This document shows, piece by piece, positions 16,215 through 23,856 of a stretch of DNA of 34,390 bases. How positions within the stretch are numbered: position 1 is the stretch's first letter; each line of letters starts with the position of its first letter. The DNA lies in NCBI GenBank assembly GCA_019359045.1, contig JAHHIA010000025.1:1-34390 (forward strand), read 5' to 3'. Position numbers and translations under genes: made by a program. The notes below the pieces were generated by a model. That model was not told where the DNA came from and did not search any database. It saw only the letters and a list, made by a program, of their open reading frames with translations. The stretch comes from Scytolyngbya sp. HA4215-MV1. Lineage in GTDB: Bacteria; Cyanobacteriota; Cyanobacteriia; Leptolyngbyales; Leptolyngbyaceae.

Positions 16215-16730
16215 ATGTTTCTCAAGCGTCTATCTGTTGCATTATCACCTTTTTTTCTCGCTCTTACCCCAGGAATTGCTTTAAGTGAAGCCCTTCCAGA
16301 TGTTCCTTCTTCTGAAATAAACAACTTGGCTTGCTACGTACAAACTGAAGAGGGTCAAACGGTTGATTTGACAAGGTTGTGCGGTGGCTTTTACTCAAAT
16401 AGCATTGCAAAGGGGAGCGGAATAGATAACCCTACAGGAGGTTATGCCAGAGCTTCAAGTGTAAATCCCTTGTCTGGTGCTGCCAGTTCTCGTTCCAGGC
16501 ATAAACCTCTGAGGTCTAAATCAAGCTCTTCTACTTTTCAAAACAGTAGGCGCAACAGGTGGACTTACCTCCCTGTTGATAGTGGATTGGTCATTGATGG
16601 TTATGCTGACTTGGGTACATCTGGAGGATCTAGCGGAGGAGGATCTGACGGACCAGTTCAGGTGCACGGATATACACGCAAAAACGGAACCACCGTTCGC
16701 CCACATACACGCAGCGCCCCTAGCAGGTAA
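16215..16730 (+). CDS. Secreted protein with GYTRKNGT-type tail (171 aa)
   Basis: A typical signal peptide opens the protein when the ATG at 16215 is used: basic MFLKR, hydrophobic LSVALSPFFLALTPGIA, then a cleavage region at LSEA. The mature part has two cysteines (ACYVQTEEG and RLCGG) that could form a disulfide, a Ser/Arg-rich linker, a Gly-rich stretch (SGGSSGGGSDG) and the ending VHGYTRKNGTTVRPHTRS. Similar GYTRKDGT-x-V-x-PH-x-RS tails occur on many cyanobacterial exported proteins; their function is unknown to me. The TTG at 16179 would place 12 extra residues before the signal peptide and is less likely. A cell-envelope or periplasmic location is inferred. Confidence 0.7.
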   Translation: MFLKRLSVALSPFFLALTPGIALSEALPDVPSSEINNLACYVQTEEGQTVDLTRLCGGFYSNSIAKGSGIDNPTGGYARASSVNPLSGAASSRSRHKPLRSKSSSSTFQNSRRNRWTYLPVDSGLVIDGYADLGTSGGSSGGGSDGPVQVHGYTRKNGTTVRPHTRSAPSR

Positions 16731-16801
16731 ACTTGCCGTTGTAAAAAATGCTGGGAAAGCACTGATTGACGCGAGTTTTAGAACAAACTACAAGGATTGC
16801 T

Positions 16802-17311
16802 ATGCAACAGGTCAATACCGGAACTGCTTACATTTTTTGGTGCCTTTGGCTTTTGGGGCTAGGCGGCGTTCATCGGTTGTATACCGGGCAAATTGGCAGC
16901 GGACTGATATATCTGCTTACGTGGGGATTGTTTGGTGTCGGTCAAGTGATTGATCTAGCTTTAATTCCGGGGATGGTTGATCGGCGTAATTTATACCTGC
17001 GAGGTGGTCATAGTGGATCACCGATCGTCAATCAGTCTGTCACCTTGAACATTGGTGATATTCCACAATTAAAAGAACTTCAGCAATTAAAAGCAACGCA
17101 GCCCAAAGACCAGTCAAACAACTCCATGCAAAAATTGCTGAAAGCGGCTAAGGAGCATGGTGGACAGTTGTCAGTTGCTCAAGCTGCTATGTATGTAGAT
17201 CTGCCACCAGAGCAAGTAAAAGAGTTGCTACTTGAGGCGGTCAAGGCTGGATATGCAGACATCAACAACGATTCAAAAACTGGCGCAGTGCGATACTACT
17301 TTGATTTGTAA
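16802..17311 (+). CDS. TM2-domain membrane protein (169 aa)
   Basis: The ATG at 16802 has AAGGA 7 bases upstream. Residues 6-62 are a TM2 domain: two transmembrane helices ([21 protein letters not shown] and the [21 protein letters not shown] segment) with the conserved G-x-H-R-x-Y-x-G turn. A polar linker follows, then about 70 residues resembling a winged helix ([29 protein letters not shown]...) ending in YYFDL. This gives a membrane-anchored protein with a cytoplasmic helical domain. It lies 71 bases after the secreted-protein gene and may be co-transcribed with it. The function is unknown; TM2 plus a similar C-terminal domain is common in cyanobacteria. Confidence 0.8.
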   Translation: MQQVNTGTAYIFWCLWLLGLGGVHRLYTGQIGSGLIYLLTWGLFGVGQVIDLALIPGMVDRRNLYLRGGHSGSPIVNQSVTLNIGDIPQLKELQQLKATQPKDQSNNSMQKLLKAAKEHGGQLSVAQAAMYVDLPPEQVKELLLEAVKAGYADINNDSKTGAVRYYFDL

Positions 17312-17316
17312 CCCTT

Positions 17317-17415
17317 TTACTTGTTGAGATCAGAATCGTGTGCAATGAGGTTTAATACTTGTTCAATTTGATTGAGCTTGACAAGCATCTTAGAGACCCG
17401 CTCCGACTCTGACAT
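17317..17415 (-). CDS. Possible 32-aa coiled-coil peptide
   Basis: ATG at 17415 to TAA at 17319-17317 encodes MSESERVSKMLVKLNQIEQ followed by VLNLIAHDSDLNK, an amphipathic helix with heptad-like Leu/Ile/Val. It begins 8 bases after the tape-measure stop on the same strand, which suggests the last cistron of that operon. The ribosome-binding site is weak (GGTG). It ends 6 bases from the convergent TM2 gene. It is too short to assign. Confidence 0.4.
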   Translation of the reverse strand: MSESERVSKMLVKLNQIEQVLNLIAHDSDLNK

Positions 17416-17423
17416 CACCAAGG

Positions 17424-20400
17424 TCATTTGACCAGTTGCAGCGCTTTGGTGATGTCAGATGTGACTCGTTTAGCCGCGATCGTAGCGACTTGATTCGGGT
17501 CTTGCATGGGTTGGATTTGTTGATTTACTTGGACAGTGGTTTGTGCTGGTGTCGCTGTGCCCAACGAAATAATGGCATTGTGAATTTTTTCGAGTGCAAG
17601 TTGGCTGACTTTGGCAATGTCCAATTGTTCTTTAAGAATCAGTTGTGGTGGCTGTCGTGAGAGAATTGCATCTTTCAAGCTTTCCAGGTTCTTGCGATCG
17701 CCTGAGGATGATGCTTTAGAGATCCGGTCATCTATATCTTTAATTTGGGTTTTCTGTGCATCAAGCAATTGCGACAATTGCTGATCTTTTTGCTGAGCTT
17801 GTGGATTGGTGCCCCTGGCGGCTGCTAACTGTTGCTGGAAAGCTTGTCGATCGTCATTTGTGCCAGGGGTAAGCGTTGCGAGATCTGCTCTAAGGTTAGA
17901 GACTTTTTGCTGCGCCTCTGACACTTCTAGTTGTCGTTCAAGCTGCCTGAGCAGGCGATCGCCTGCAATGCCCTGTTCAAAAACTTGCTGTTGTTGGCTG
18001 ACAGAACTCTCCCTTTGCTGTGCTGCACTAACCTGCAATCGTGCTGCCTCTAGCGCTTCAGGGGTTGATGATTTGTCAGCTTTTGCCTTAGCCAGGTCTG
18101 CTACTGCTTGGGCTGTTGCTGCCTTAGCCTCAATTGCTTGTAATTCGAGTTGGGTGCGTTTTTGCTTTTCGAGTGCGACGGCTTGCAATTCTTCAATCTC
18201 AAGCCGTTTTTCTGCCAGCGCTGCCACTTGCTCTGCTGCGGCAATTTCGGCAAGTTTGGCTTGCACCTTTAGCTGATTGATTTGATTCAGCCGTGCTTCT
18301 TGTTTGTCGAGTGCCTTCAGTTCCTCCGCGGCGGTGGAATCACCAGCCCCGGCACGTTCTTCCAGTTCCTTGCGTCGTTTTTTAGATTCAGTAATCCGGT
18401 CTTCCTCGGCAAACTGAGACTCTAAGAGTCGAATAGCATTAGAGAATTTGGACTGTTGAGCGCTGGCGACACTTTCTTGCAAGCGTTTTTGAGCATCTAT
18501 TAGTTTTTTCCGGTTTTCCAGAGTCGCATTAAGAGAGTCCTGAAGCTGTAGCTGTTTCTGTAACTCTTGAGATTCGGCGGTGTAAGCGTTTAGAGTGCCC
18601 TTCAGTTGCTTATCGATCCGTGCTTGAATGGCACGGGTTAAGGCTTCCTGCTGTGCCCTCTCGTTCTCCACAAGTCTTAGGGTGAGTTCATTCGCTTTCT
18701 GTTTGGCTGCAGAGATCTGGCGTTGCCGATCTCGCTCTAATTCTGGTGTTGCGCCTTTGGGAATTTTTTCGAGTGCTGCAAGGGAAGCCTTCTCAGCTTC
18801 AAACTCAGCTTTGATAGTTTGCTCGGCACTTTTCAGCCGTCTTTGATCCGCTTCCTCTTTGGTAATGAGGTCAGCATTGATGAGCTTTTGAGTCTCAATG
18901 GAACGGCTCAATTCGGCGGCTTTGATGGCTTCATTTGCCTTGTCTTCAGCTTTTTGGATCTCGTTAATCCGGGCTTGCTGAATACGCTTCTCGCCATCAA
19001 TCGCGGCTTTCTCACGCTCTGCCTGTAATTTGCGTTGCTGACTCTGCAAACTCTGCAATCGCACCTGGTCGCCATTCCCTTTCTCGATCGCGTCCTGCTC
19101 GCGTGAGATCGAGTCTTGTAGGTCAGCGAGTTGGATGTCATATTCCTGTTGCTTCAGTGCAGTGACTTGCCTTGCCCCATCCACTTCGGTGATGGTGCCA
19201 GCGGTAACGGCGGCTTCAATCTCGCTAACCTGGCTTTGCAGTTCGGCACGTTGTTGATCGAGTGCATCCTTTCGGATTTTGGCGATCGTATCGGCGGCAT
19301 TCTGCTGAATGTCGATCGATGCATTGGCATTGCTTGCAATCTTTTCAAGTTCCGCCTGGGCTTGCTCAGGGTTAAATACCCCGGTTTTGACAGCATTCTG
19401 AATTGCCTTGATCCTGTCCTGCAAGGCTTTGGCAAATTCATCTTGTTTTCCACTGGCAGCATTGACGATGTTTGCAGTGCGTTCTAGTTCCGCATTAACC
19501 TGCTCTGTTTGGGTTCCCAGCCGGGTTAATGCCTGACTCTGGAAACTGGTAGCACTGGCTGACTTCTTACCCTCGGATTCCAGCTTTTTGCTGGTACGCT
19601 CTGCCACACTGCCAACATCGTCGTAAGCCTTTTTGAACTCATTCAGCCCTGCCTGAATTGCCTTGGTATCAATGCCTAGCGCCTTAGAAAGGGCTTTGAA
19701 TGCTGGGTTGCTGATTACTTGCTCGATCGTTCCTACGACCTTGCCAATAAATGCTTTTTGGAACTCGGCTAGTGATTCGATGCTGCCTTTGATTGCAAAG
19801 CCAATTTCGTTAAAAACTGGGGAGAGCACCCTGGTAAGCAACCCTGCGACCGTGCCGATTACATTGGCGATCTCCTCAAAAGCCCCAACATATTGCTTCA
19901 AGGTTGAGACCAGTTGCACCTTCGCGAACTCATACAAAGCGCTAACTGCTGCTACTGCTAACCGGGTGAACGGTTCAAAAGCCTTGCTCACTGACTCGAT
20001 CGCAGAATTGAAACCGCCAAACGACTCAGCAAGCCCATCAGCCGCCTTAAACAGTTCATTGAACCCAGATTGCAAGAATCTTGCTAAATCCCCGCCTAAA
20101 GTGCCGATGGCATTTAGCAAGCCACCGATCGCCCCGGTAGTCAACGACCGGATGAACTCATCAATCGGGGAATTGATGACAGTCCCGATCGCTTTTGCTG
20201 CGATGGTGCCGATGTTGTTGATGAGAACGCCAATAGGAGCGAGTAACCCGGTGATAGCGTTCAACGCTCCACCCAGCACGCGCCCAATGTCGTCACCAAC
20301 ACCAGCAAAAGCCTCGCTTAATAGCTGCCCCACTGCGAACACTTGCCTAAAGTTGGAAGCAAACACAGGTGCCAGATTTTTGAATGCTGCTTGCAGTCCT

Positions 20401-21491
20401 GGCAGCAAAGTAGATCCGAGACCTGCAAATCCTTGCTTCAGCGAGTCGAATACTGATGCAAACTCTTTTGTCAGGTTGGGCAACTGCGCTTTAAGAGCGG
20501 GTCCGATCGCTAAAACAACATTGGTAATCGATTCGCTAATACCCGTGGCAAACCCGATAAGGGAGTCCCTGTTGTTGTTGAGTAGTTCAAAGGTGGACTG
20601 CAAGCCACTTACCAGCGGTTGTAGCAGGGGCTTACCCAGCTCTCGCCCAAAAAGTTGAAACAGGTCAACCAGGTTAGAGAATTGACCACTTACCGACTGG
20701 GAAGCTTTCGCGTTCCCGACTACAAAGGTTTCTAACCGTTTTGATAGGTCGGTAACAAGCTGGTTTTGTGACTTCAACCGGGCAATGTCTTGAGGCGTGT
20801 AGCCCAGTTTTTTCGCTAAATCCGAGTCTTGGGTGATGTTGCCAGATAGCAAGGAGTTGATCTCGAATCTTGCTTGCTCTGCGTTAATGCCCAAAACCGA
20901 AAGACCACTTGCAAAGCCCTTTGTAAGCAATGTGGCAGCCTTAATCGGGTCGTTATAAGCAGCGTCCAGCCCTTTCGCTTGGTTGGTTAGGGCTGCAACG
21001 TTCGTCAGCGTCGTTTGAAACAGCGAGACCGCAGCTTCGGATGTAATCCCAGTGAGAAGGATCGTATCCTTCTCAATTTGCTTGAGGGCTTCTTCGATCT
21101 CCCCCTTGGTCGCATCAATCTTCTCTGAGGGGTCGGTAATTTCGATGCCGTCCTTGAACACCCTAGACGTAGCGGCAAGGCTAGTTTGAGAGCTTAGGAT
21201 CTGCGAATTTAGTTTCTCTGCTGCCCCGATCGTGTAGTCATAGAACGGCTTTGCTGCATTGAGTGCAGTTTGGACGGCTGCAACGATGTTGTTGAAGGCA
21301 AAAGCGATGCTGCTGATGCTTTGAGCCGTGTTTTTGCTGCGATCGCCCAACCTCTCAATATCAGTCCCAACATTGTCCAAACCACTGGACTTTGTAGTGA
21401 TTCCAGTGAGTTCGGACTGAATCTTTTTTAGCTCATCTGCCGCGATCGAGCGTACTTTGATGATAAGTTCGAGAATTCGCTGAGACGACAC
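17424..21491 (-). CDS. Phage tail tape-measure-like protein (1355 aa)
   Basis: The largest gene of its operon, with a GTG start at 21491. Residues about 1-350 resemble the conserved N-terminal part of tape-measure proteins: an amphipathic start, ITSEAAVSLFQTTLTNVAALT, and GLSVLGINAEQARFEINSLLSGNI followed by SDLAKKLGYTPQDIARLKSQ. This is the quality-control-like segment in which short helices alternate with Gly. Residues 350-620 are alternating hydrophobic/Gly/Ala helices with possible membrane-active segments (IGGLLNAIGTLGGDLARFL). Residues 650-1300 are long Gln/Ala/Glu/Lys coiled coil. In phages such proteins set tail length. Here there is no major tail, baseplate, portal, capsid or terminase gene, so the role is open: a relic, a packaged satellite component or a membrane-active effector. 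The Ser/Pro-rich frames on the opposite strand (for example 19663-20658) are shadows. Confidence 0.8.
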   Translation of the reverse strand: MSSQRILELIIKVRSIAADELKKIQSELTGITTKSSGLDNVGTDIERLGDRSKNTAQSISSIAFAFNNIVAAVQTALNAAKPFYDYTIGAAEKLNSQILSSQTSLAATSRVFKDGIEITDPSEKIDATKGEIEEALKQIEKDTILLTGITSEAAVSLFQTTLTNVAALTNQAKGLDAAYNDPIKAATLLTKGFASGLSVLGINAEQARFEINSLLSGNITQDSDLAKKLGYTPQDIARLKSQNQLVTDLSKRLETFVVGNAKASQSVSGQFSNLVDLFQLFGRELGKPLLQPLVSGLQSTFELLNNNRDSLIGFATGISESITNVVLAIGPALKAQLPNLTKEFASVFDSLKQGFAGLGSTLLPGLQAAFKNLAPVFASNFRQVFAVGQLLSEAFAGVGDDIGRVLGGALNAITGLLAPIGVLINNIGTIAAKAIGTVINSPIDEFIRSLTTGAIGGLLNAIGTLGGDLARFLQSGFNELFKAADGLAESFGGFNSAIESVSKAFEPFTRLAVAAVSALYEFAKVQLVSTLKQYVGAFEEIANVIGTVAGLLTRVLSPVFNEIGFAIKGSIESLAEFQKAFIGKVVGTIEQVISNPAFKALSKALGIDTKAIQAGLNEFKKAYDDVGSVAERTSKKLESEGKKSASATSFQSQALTRLGTQTEQVNAELERTANIVNAASGKQDEFAKALQDRIKAIQNAVKTGVFNPEQAQAELEKIASNANASIDIQQNAADTIAKIRKDALDQQRAELQSQVSEIEAAVTAGTITEVDGARQVTALKQQEYDIQLADLQDSISREQDAIEKGNGDQVRLQSLQSQQRKLQAEREKAAIDGEKRIQQARINEIQKAEDKANEAIKAAELSRSIETQKLINADLITKEEADQRRLKSAEQTIKAEFEAEKASLAALEKIPKGATPELERDRQRQISAAKQKANELTLRLVENERAQQEALTRAIQARIDKQLKGTLNAYTAESQELQKQLQLQDSLNATLENRKKLIDAQKRLQESVASAQQSKFSNAIRLLESQFAEEDRITESKKRRKELEERAGAGDSTAAEELKALDKQEARLNQINQLKVQAKLAEIAAAEQVAALAEKRLEIEELQAVALEKQKRTQLELQAIEAKAATAQAVADLAKAKADKSSTPEALEAARLQVSAAQQRESSVSQQQQVFEQGIAGDRLLRQLERQLEVSEAQQKVSNLRADLATLTPGTNDDRQAFQQQLAAARGTNPQAQQKDQQLSQLLDAQKTQIKDIDDRISKASSSGDRKNLESLKDAILSRQPPQLILKEQLDIAKVSQLALEKIHNAIISLGTATPAQTTVQVNQQIQPMQDPNQVATIAAKRVTSDITKALQLVK

Positions 21492-21533
21492 GATTAAAAG
21501 GGTTTTAGGATACCTTTCATCGTGCCGTCAATA

Positions 21534-21785
21534 CTATTTTCGTCTCGGTTTTCGTCCGAATTTTGAGTATTTTACGCATGGTTTCCACTTTGCTGCGCTA
21601 GCCTGCGATCTTGCCTCAGACGCAATGCGAATTTGCTCTAATTCTGCATTGATTGCAGTAACTTCTTCATCGCTACAGCCTTCGCTCAATCTCGTCAGCA
21701 ATTCGATGCAGCGATCTATCTCGGCAATTCTTTGAAAAGCATTCGTTTGGATAGCCAGCAATGTCTTGATTTTTCTTTTAGGCAT
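21534..21785 (-). CDS. Hypothetical 83-aa helical protein
   Basis: No known family. The middle (residues 12-60) is a predicted helical hairpin, AFQRIAEIDRCIELLTRLSEG then EEVTAINAELEQIRIASEAR, flanked by basic ends (MPKRKIK and GRKPRRK). ATG at 21785 has AAGG about 9 bases upstream. It sits 42 bases before the tape-measure gene, where phages often encode tail-assembly chaperones, but the sequence gives no direct support for that role. Confidence 0.6.
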   Translation of the reverse strand: MPKRKIKTLLAIQTNAFQRIAEIDRCIELLTRLSEGCSDEEVTAINAELEQIRIASEARSQASAAKWKPCVKYSKFGRKPRRK

Positions 21786-21843
21786 ACGGTAAAAACCTTA
21801 TATTTCAAATGCAACCAGCAAGTCAGCATCAGAACGCGCTTTT

Positions 21844-21894
21844 GCAACCGGGAGATCGTTAGGAGCTTGCCAACGATCTCCCGGTTGCTTTTTT
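21844..21894 (+). terminator. Strong 17-bp hairpin with plus-strand T-run
   Basis: GCAACCGGGAGATCGTT (21844-21860) pairs perfectly with AACGATCTCCCGGTTGC (21872-21888) over an 11-base loop. Six T residues follow on the plus strand (21889-21894). All neighbouring genes are on the minus strand, where the stem is followed by AAAAG, not by T. It would therefore stop plus-strand (antisense) transcription. On the sense transcript it may act as a processing or stability hairpin between two cistrons. Confidence 0.75.
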
Positions 21895-21899
21895 GGCGA

Positions 21900-22463
21900 T
21901 TAGTCTACGATTTTGCTCAGACCCCGCTCGGTGCCTTCATTCGCAAATCGAGAACCGTTTAGCCACACTTCAAACTGGAATGCCTCGATCGTTGCCTCAC
22001 CGTCCCCACAAATCACAGCTTCGGCAATCTCGTTCTGTTGACCCCAAAACTTACGCGCTTGAGCTTCATTTTTTGCGTTGACAATTAGCACTGGAGTACT
22101 GTTTTGCTTGATGCGATCGTGCAGTTTCGATTCTTGTTCTTTTGCGAGTTTTACCGCATCATCCAGTAGCCAAGTGATTCGATCCATTGCTGCAACTGCA
22201 TAGCCGCCATGAAGATTTGTCCAATGCAGTGTTAAGCTCTGCTCCAAAGCTTCCAAAACTGTGGATAAAGGGAAACCCCGATCGTGCATTTGTTGGATCA
22301 CTGGGTTGAGCACTTGTTGCAGTGCTGAGATCTGGGATTCTCTGAGGAATGCGTCGATCGACTCTGCTGATTGTTCCGCAATCTCTGCGGCTGTTTTTGG
22401 GGGCATGTTGTAGGTTACGGTTGACGGAATTACTTCGTATCCTTCTTTTGTCGATTTAGCCAC
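21900..22463 (-). CDS. Hypothetical 187-aa protein of the tape-measure operon
   Basis: Start GTG at 22463 with AAGGA about 9 bases upstream. The protein is soluble and acidic. The N-terminal half is helical (AAEIAEQSAESIDAFLRESQ, SALQQVLNPVIQQM, LEALEQSLTLHWTNL); the last third is mixed and includes VLIVNAKNEAQARKFWG and FQFEVWLNGSRFAN. No catalytic motif is recognised. Its place between the small genes under the repressor-controlled promoter and the tape-measure gene suggests a structural or chaperone partner of the tape-measure-like protein, but this is inference from order only. Confidence 0.65.
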   Translation of the reverse strand: MAKSTKEGYEVIPSTVTYNMPPKTAAEIAEQSAESIDAFLRESQISALQQVLNPVIQQMHDRGFPLSTVLEALEQSLTLHWTNLHGGYAVAAMDRITWLLDDAVKLAKEQESKLHDRIKQNSTPVLIVNAKNEAQARKFWGQQNEIAEAVICGDGEATIEAFQFEVWLNGSRFANEGTERGLSKIVD

Positions 22464-22536
22464 GATTTTCAGTCCTTTAATTTGGTTAATTGGTGAACAA
22501 TTTTCTAAGGGGCATTGCAGCCCCCTGACTGGTCGG

Positions 22537-22695
22537 TTAAAGACTACGGATCAAGTCGGCAAGCAGTAGTTTTTTGATTTCAGGCGATAGCTGCTCCCAC
22601 TGCTCTTTAATCTGCTAGATCGCTTCACTCTCTGCGCTAGTCGGGATTCCGACCGGGCGAACGTTTTCCGCGATCTGTTGCTGTCTGCTTTTCAT
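22537..22695 (-). pseudogene. Small coupled gene interrupted by an in-frame TAG
   Basis: ATG at 22695 overlaps the stop of the 88-aa gene (ATGA). The frame reads MKSRQQQIAENVRPVGIPTS then AESEAI, meets TAG at 22617-22615, and continues in the same frame as QIKEQWEQLSPEIKKLLLADLIRSL to TAA at 22539-22537. The protein-like sequence on both sides and the coupled start show that a 52-codon gene existed. The TAG is one base from CAG (Gln), the natural neighbour in this Gln-rich stretch. It may be a recent nonsense mutation, a sequencing error or, less likely, read through. Confidence 0.65.
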
Positions 22696-22958
22696 GCGGA
22701 GTAGGCTCCTTCGTCTGGCGCACCGTCCATGCAGATCGGCTTTACGTTATCGATCGACCGGAAGTAGTCGGAACACCCTTCAATGTAGCCATCGCGGTAT
22801 TCCTGAATCTTTGAGTATTTTGGGTTGCGTAATGCGCCCGTAAAGCCTGCGAACCAACCCAGAGTTTTCAGGGGAATACCAGGAGTTGGTGTAGGTAGGC
22901 TGGCGATCAGTTCATCGATGTCGATCTGGTTGGAGTCTTTGGTCTGAGCTTGTAGCAT
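22692..22958 (-). CDS. Hypothetical 88-aa protein, first gene of the tape-measure operon
   Basis: ATG at 22958 has AAGAGG 7 bases upstream. The product is soluble and has no recognised family. It has a polar N-terminus, a Pro-rich segment (LPTPTPGIPLKTL), an aromatic central part (GWFAGFTGALRNPKY) and a Cys pair in the C-terminal third (EGCSDYF, PICMDG). It is the first cistron after the promoter at 23026-23054 and is coupled by ATGA to the following interrupted gene. Transcription is probably repressed by the divergent XRE protein. Confidence 0.6.
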   Translation of the reverse strand: MLQAQTKDSNQIDIDELIASLPTPTPGIPLKTLGWFAGFTGALRNPKYSKIQEYRDGYIEGCSDYFRSIDNVKPICMDGAPDEGAYSA

Positions 22959-22980
22959 TGGGTTACCTCTTCTTGGGGTA

Positions 22981-23013
22981 GGGCAGTGTTCTGATTGCGA
23001 GTCGGCACTGCCC
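22981..23013 (-). promoter_or_regulatory. Leader hairpin before the 88-aa gene
   Basis: GGGCAGTG (22981-22988) and CACTGCCC (23006-23013) form a perfect 8-bp stem over 17 bases. It lies in the untranslated leader between the -10 element (23026) and the ribosome-binding site of the 88-aa gene. It could modulate translation or transcript stability. Confidence 0.45.
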
Positions 23014-23025
23014 TTTGATATTTCA

Positions 23026-23054
23026 ATTCTACGTCACACGTAGAATAAAGTCAA
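23026..23054 (-). promoter_or_regulatory. Minus-strand sigma70-type promoter with embedded operator
   Basis: On the minus strand TTGACT (23054-23049) and TAGAAT (23031-23026) are separated by exactly 17 bp. Each has one mismatch to the vegetative consensus. The perfect palindrome TTCTACGT-CAC-ACGTAGAA (23027-23045) covers the -10 element and part of the spacer, so a bound repressor would block RNA polymerase. This should drive the tape-measure operon. Confidence 0.75.
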
Positions 23055-23062
23055 TGTTAAAA

Positions 23063-23078
23063 GTAGAAATTTCTACGT
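23063..23078. promoter_or_regulatory. Second operator palindrome
   Basis: GTAGAAATTTCTAC (23063-23076) is a perfect palindrome. TTCTACGT recurs exactly at 23071-23078, 44 bp (four turns) from the copy at 23027-23034. It lies in the probable promoter zone of the plus-strand XRE gene, so it could mediate autoregulation. Binding by the XRE protein is inferred. Confidence 0.65.
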
Positions 23079-23112
23079 TAAACTGTGAGTAGTAACATTG
23101 AAGGGTTTGATT

Positions 23113-23343
23113 ATGGTTGCTACTACAGTGATTAAGTGGAAGTTGAACGAATTGATGTCAGCACAGCGAAAGACCAGTAGAGATCTGGCTAATTTCCTGA
23201 AGATTCATGAGAACAGCGTGTATCGACTGCGGAAGGAAGATAAGATGCCACGATTGAGCCATGAAACGCTCAACGGGATTTGCAGATTCTTGCAGTGTCA
23301 GCCTGGAGACTTGCTGGTGTACCTGCCTGATGAAGGGGAATAA
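23113..23343 (+). CDS. Cro/CI-type XRE repressor (76 aa)
   Basis: A single helix-turn-helix domain: LNELMSAQRKTSRDLANFLKI is helices 1-2, followed by the recognition helix in ENSVYRLRKEDKMPRLS. The C-terminal LNGICRFLQCQPGDLLVYLPD closes the five-helix XRE fold. ATG at 23113 has AAGGG about 8 bases upstream; the in-frame TTG at 23098 is less likely. It is transcribed divergently from the tape-measure operon across two TTCTACGT palindromes, the arrangement of a temperate-phage switch or an autoregulated plasmid control gene. Likely role: repress the minus-strand operon and control its own level. There is no inducible cleavage domain. Confidence 0.85.
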   Translation: MVATTVIKWKLNELMSAQRKTSRDLANFLKIHENSVYRLRKEDKMPRLSHETLNGICRFLQCQPGDLLVYLPDEGE

Positions 23344-23395
23344 GGGAGGGGAGGATGGGAGTTCAGTCAAACATAAAATACTAGGAGATAGACAG

Positions 23396-23551
23396 GTGAT
23401 TAACAAAAAAGAGATCATTGAAATCATCATCGAGAATTCAAAGCGCCCTATCACTTCAGAGACGGAGCAACGGGTTCAAGACTACATGAATCTCCCCAGA
23501 CTCAAAATCAATGAAGACCTTACTCAAAAAAGACACAAACAAGCGTCATAA
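23396..23551 (+). CDS. Hypothetical 51-aa protein after the repressor
   Basis: Start GTG at 23396 with a strong AGGAG 8 bases upstream. The product is a charged helical peptide starting MINKKEIIEIIIENSKRPI, with SETEQRVQDYMNLPRLK in the middle and a basic end. It lies 52 bases after the XRE gene on the same strand and is probably co-transcribed. No family is recognised. A longer frame without its own ribosome-binding site extends upstream to 23261 and overlaps the XRE gene; I reject that start. Confidence 0.6.
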   Translation: MINKKEIIEIIIENSKRPITSETEQRVQDYMNLPRLKINEDLTQKRHKQAS

Positions 23552-23598
23552 CTCCAAAGGAGTGAAGTTTGCGATTGCTTAACATCCGAAGGGAATTT

Positions 23599-23682
23599 AT
23601 GGCGCAAAAGCAAACAGAGATGATCAAGCATTTGCTTGTAGAAAGACAGCGATGGCAATTGGCAAGCAAGGATCGGAAGTAA
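23599..23682 (+). CDS. Possible 27-aa peptide
   Basis: ATG at 23599 has GAAGGG 6 bases upstream and encodes MAQKQTEMIKHLLVERQRW then QLASKDRK. The peptide is a basic amphipathic helix. It sits between the 51-aa gene and a terminator on the same strand. The rest of the gap 23552-23856 holds only that terminator and the promoter of the next gene. Confidence 0.4.
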   Translation: MAQKQTEMIKHLLVERQRWQLASKDRK

Positions 23683-23731
23683 CGATCGCACCCTTCCCCA
23701 CTCATCACCGCTTCCCAAAAGTTGAAACTTA

Positions 23732-23766
23732 GAAGCCCGGCTTATTGACCGGGCTTCGTCGCTTTT
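23732..23766 (+). terminator. Rho-independent terminator after the repressor transcript
   Basis: GAAGCCCGG (23732-23740) pairs perfectly with CCGGGCTTC (23749-23757) over 8 bases, followed by GTCGCTTTT. It would end the XRE transcript. Confidence 0.65.
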
Positions 23767-23856
23767 ATGAAGCATTTATCGCGTCAACCAGAAATAAATA
23801 CCGCCGGTTTGAGTATTTACTGTTATATTTAGTATGTACTCAACAAAGGAGTATGC

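Noticed and set aside
16576-16953. 125-codon plus-strand frame
   Set aside because: It overlaps both the secreted-protein gene and the TM2 gene in another frame. Those two have a signal peptide, a TM2 motif and, for TM2, a good ribosome-binding site.
19663-20658. 331-codon plus-strand frame antisense to the tape-measure gene
   Set aside because: Ser/Pro/Ala-rich mirror of an Ala/Gly-rich coding strand, without a ribosome-binding site. It is a compositional shadow.
17424-21491. The window as an intact prophage or phage-plasmid
   Set aside because: Only a tape-measure-like gene and a Cro/CI-like repressor are present. No capsid, portal, terminase, major tail, baseplate or lysis genes were found on the whole circle.
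22615-22617. In-frame TAG as a recoded amino acid
   Set aside because: No stem-loop or recoding machinery was seen. A single C-to-T change from CAG or a sequencing error is simpler.
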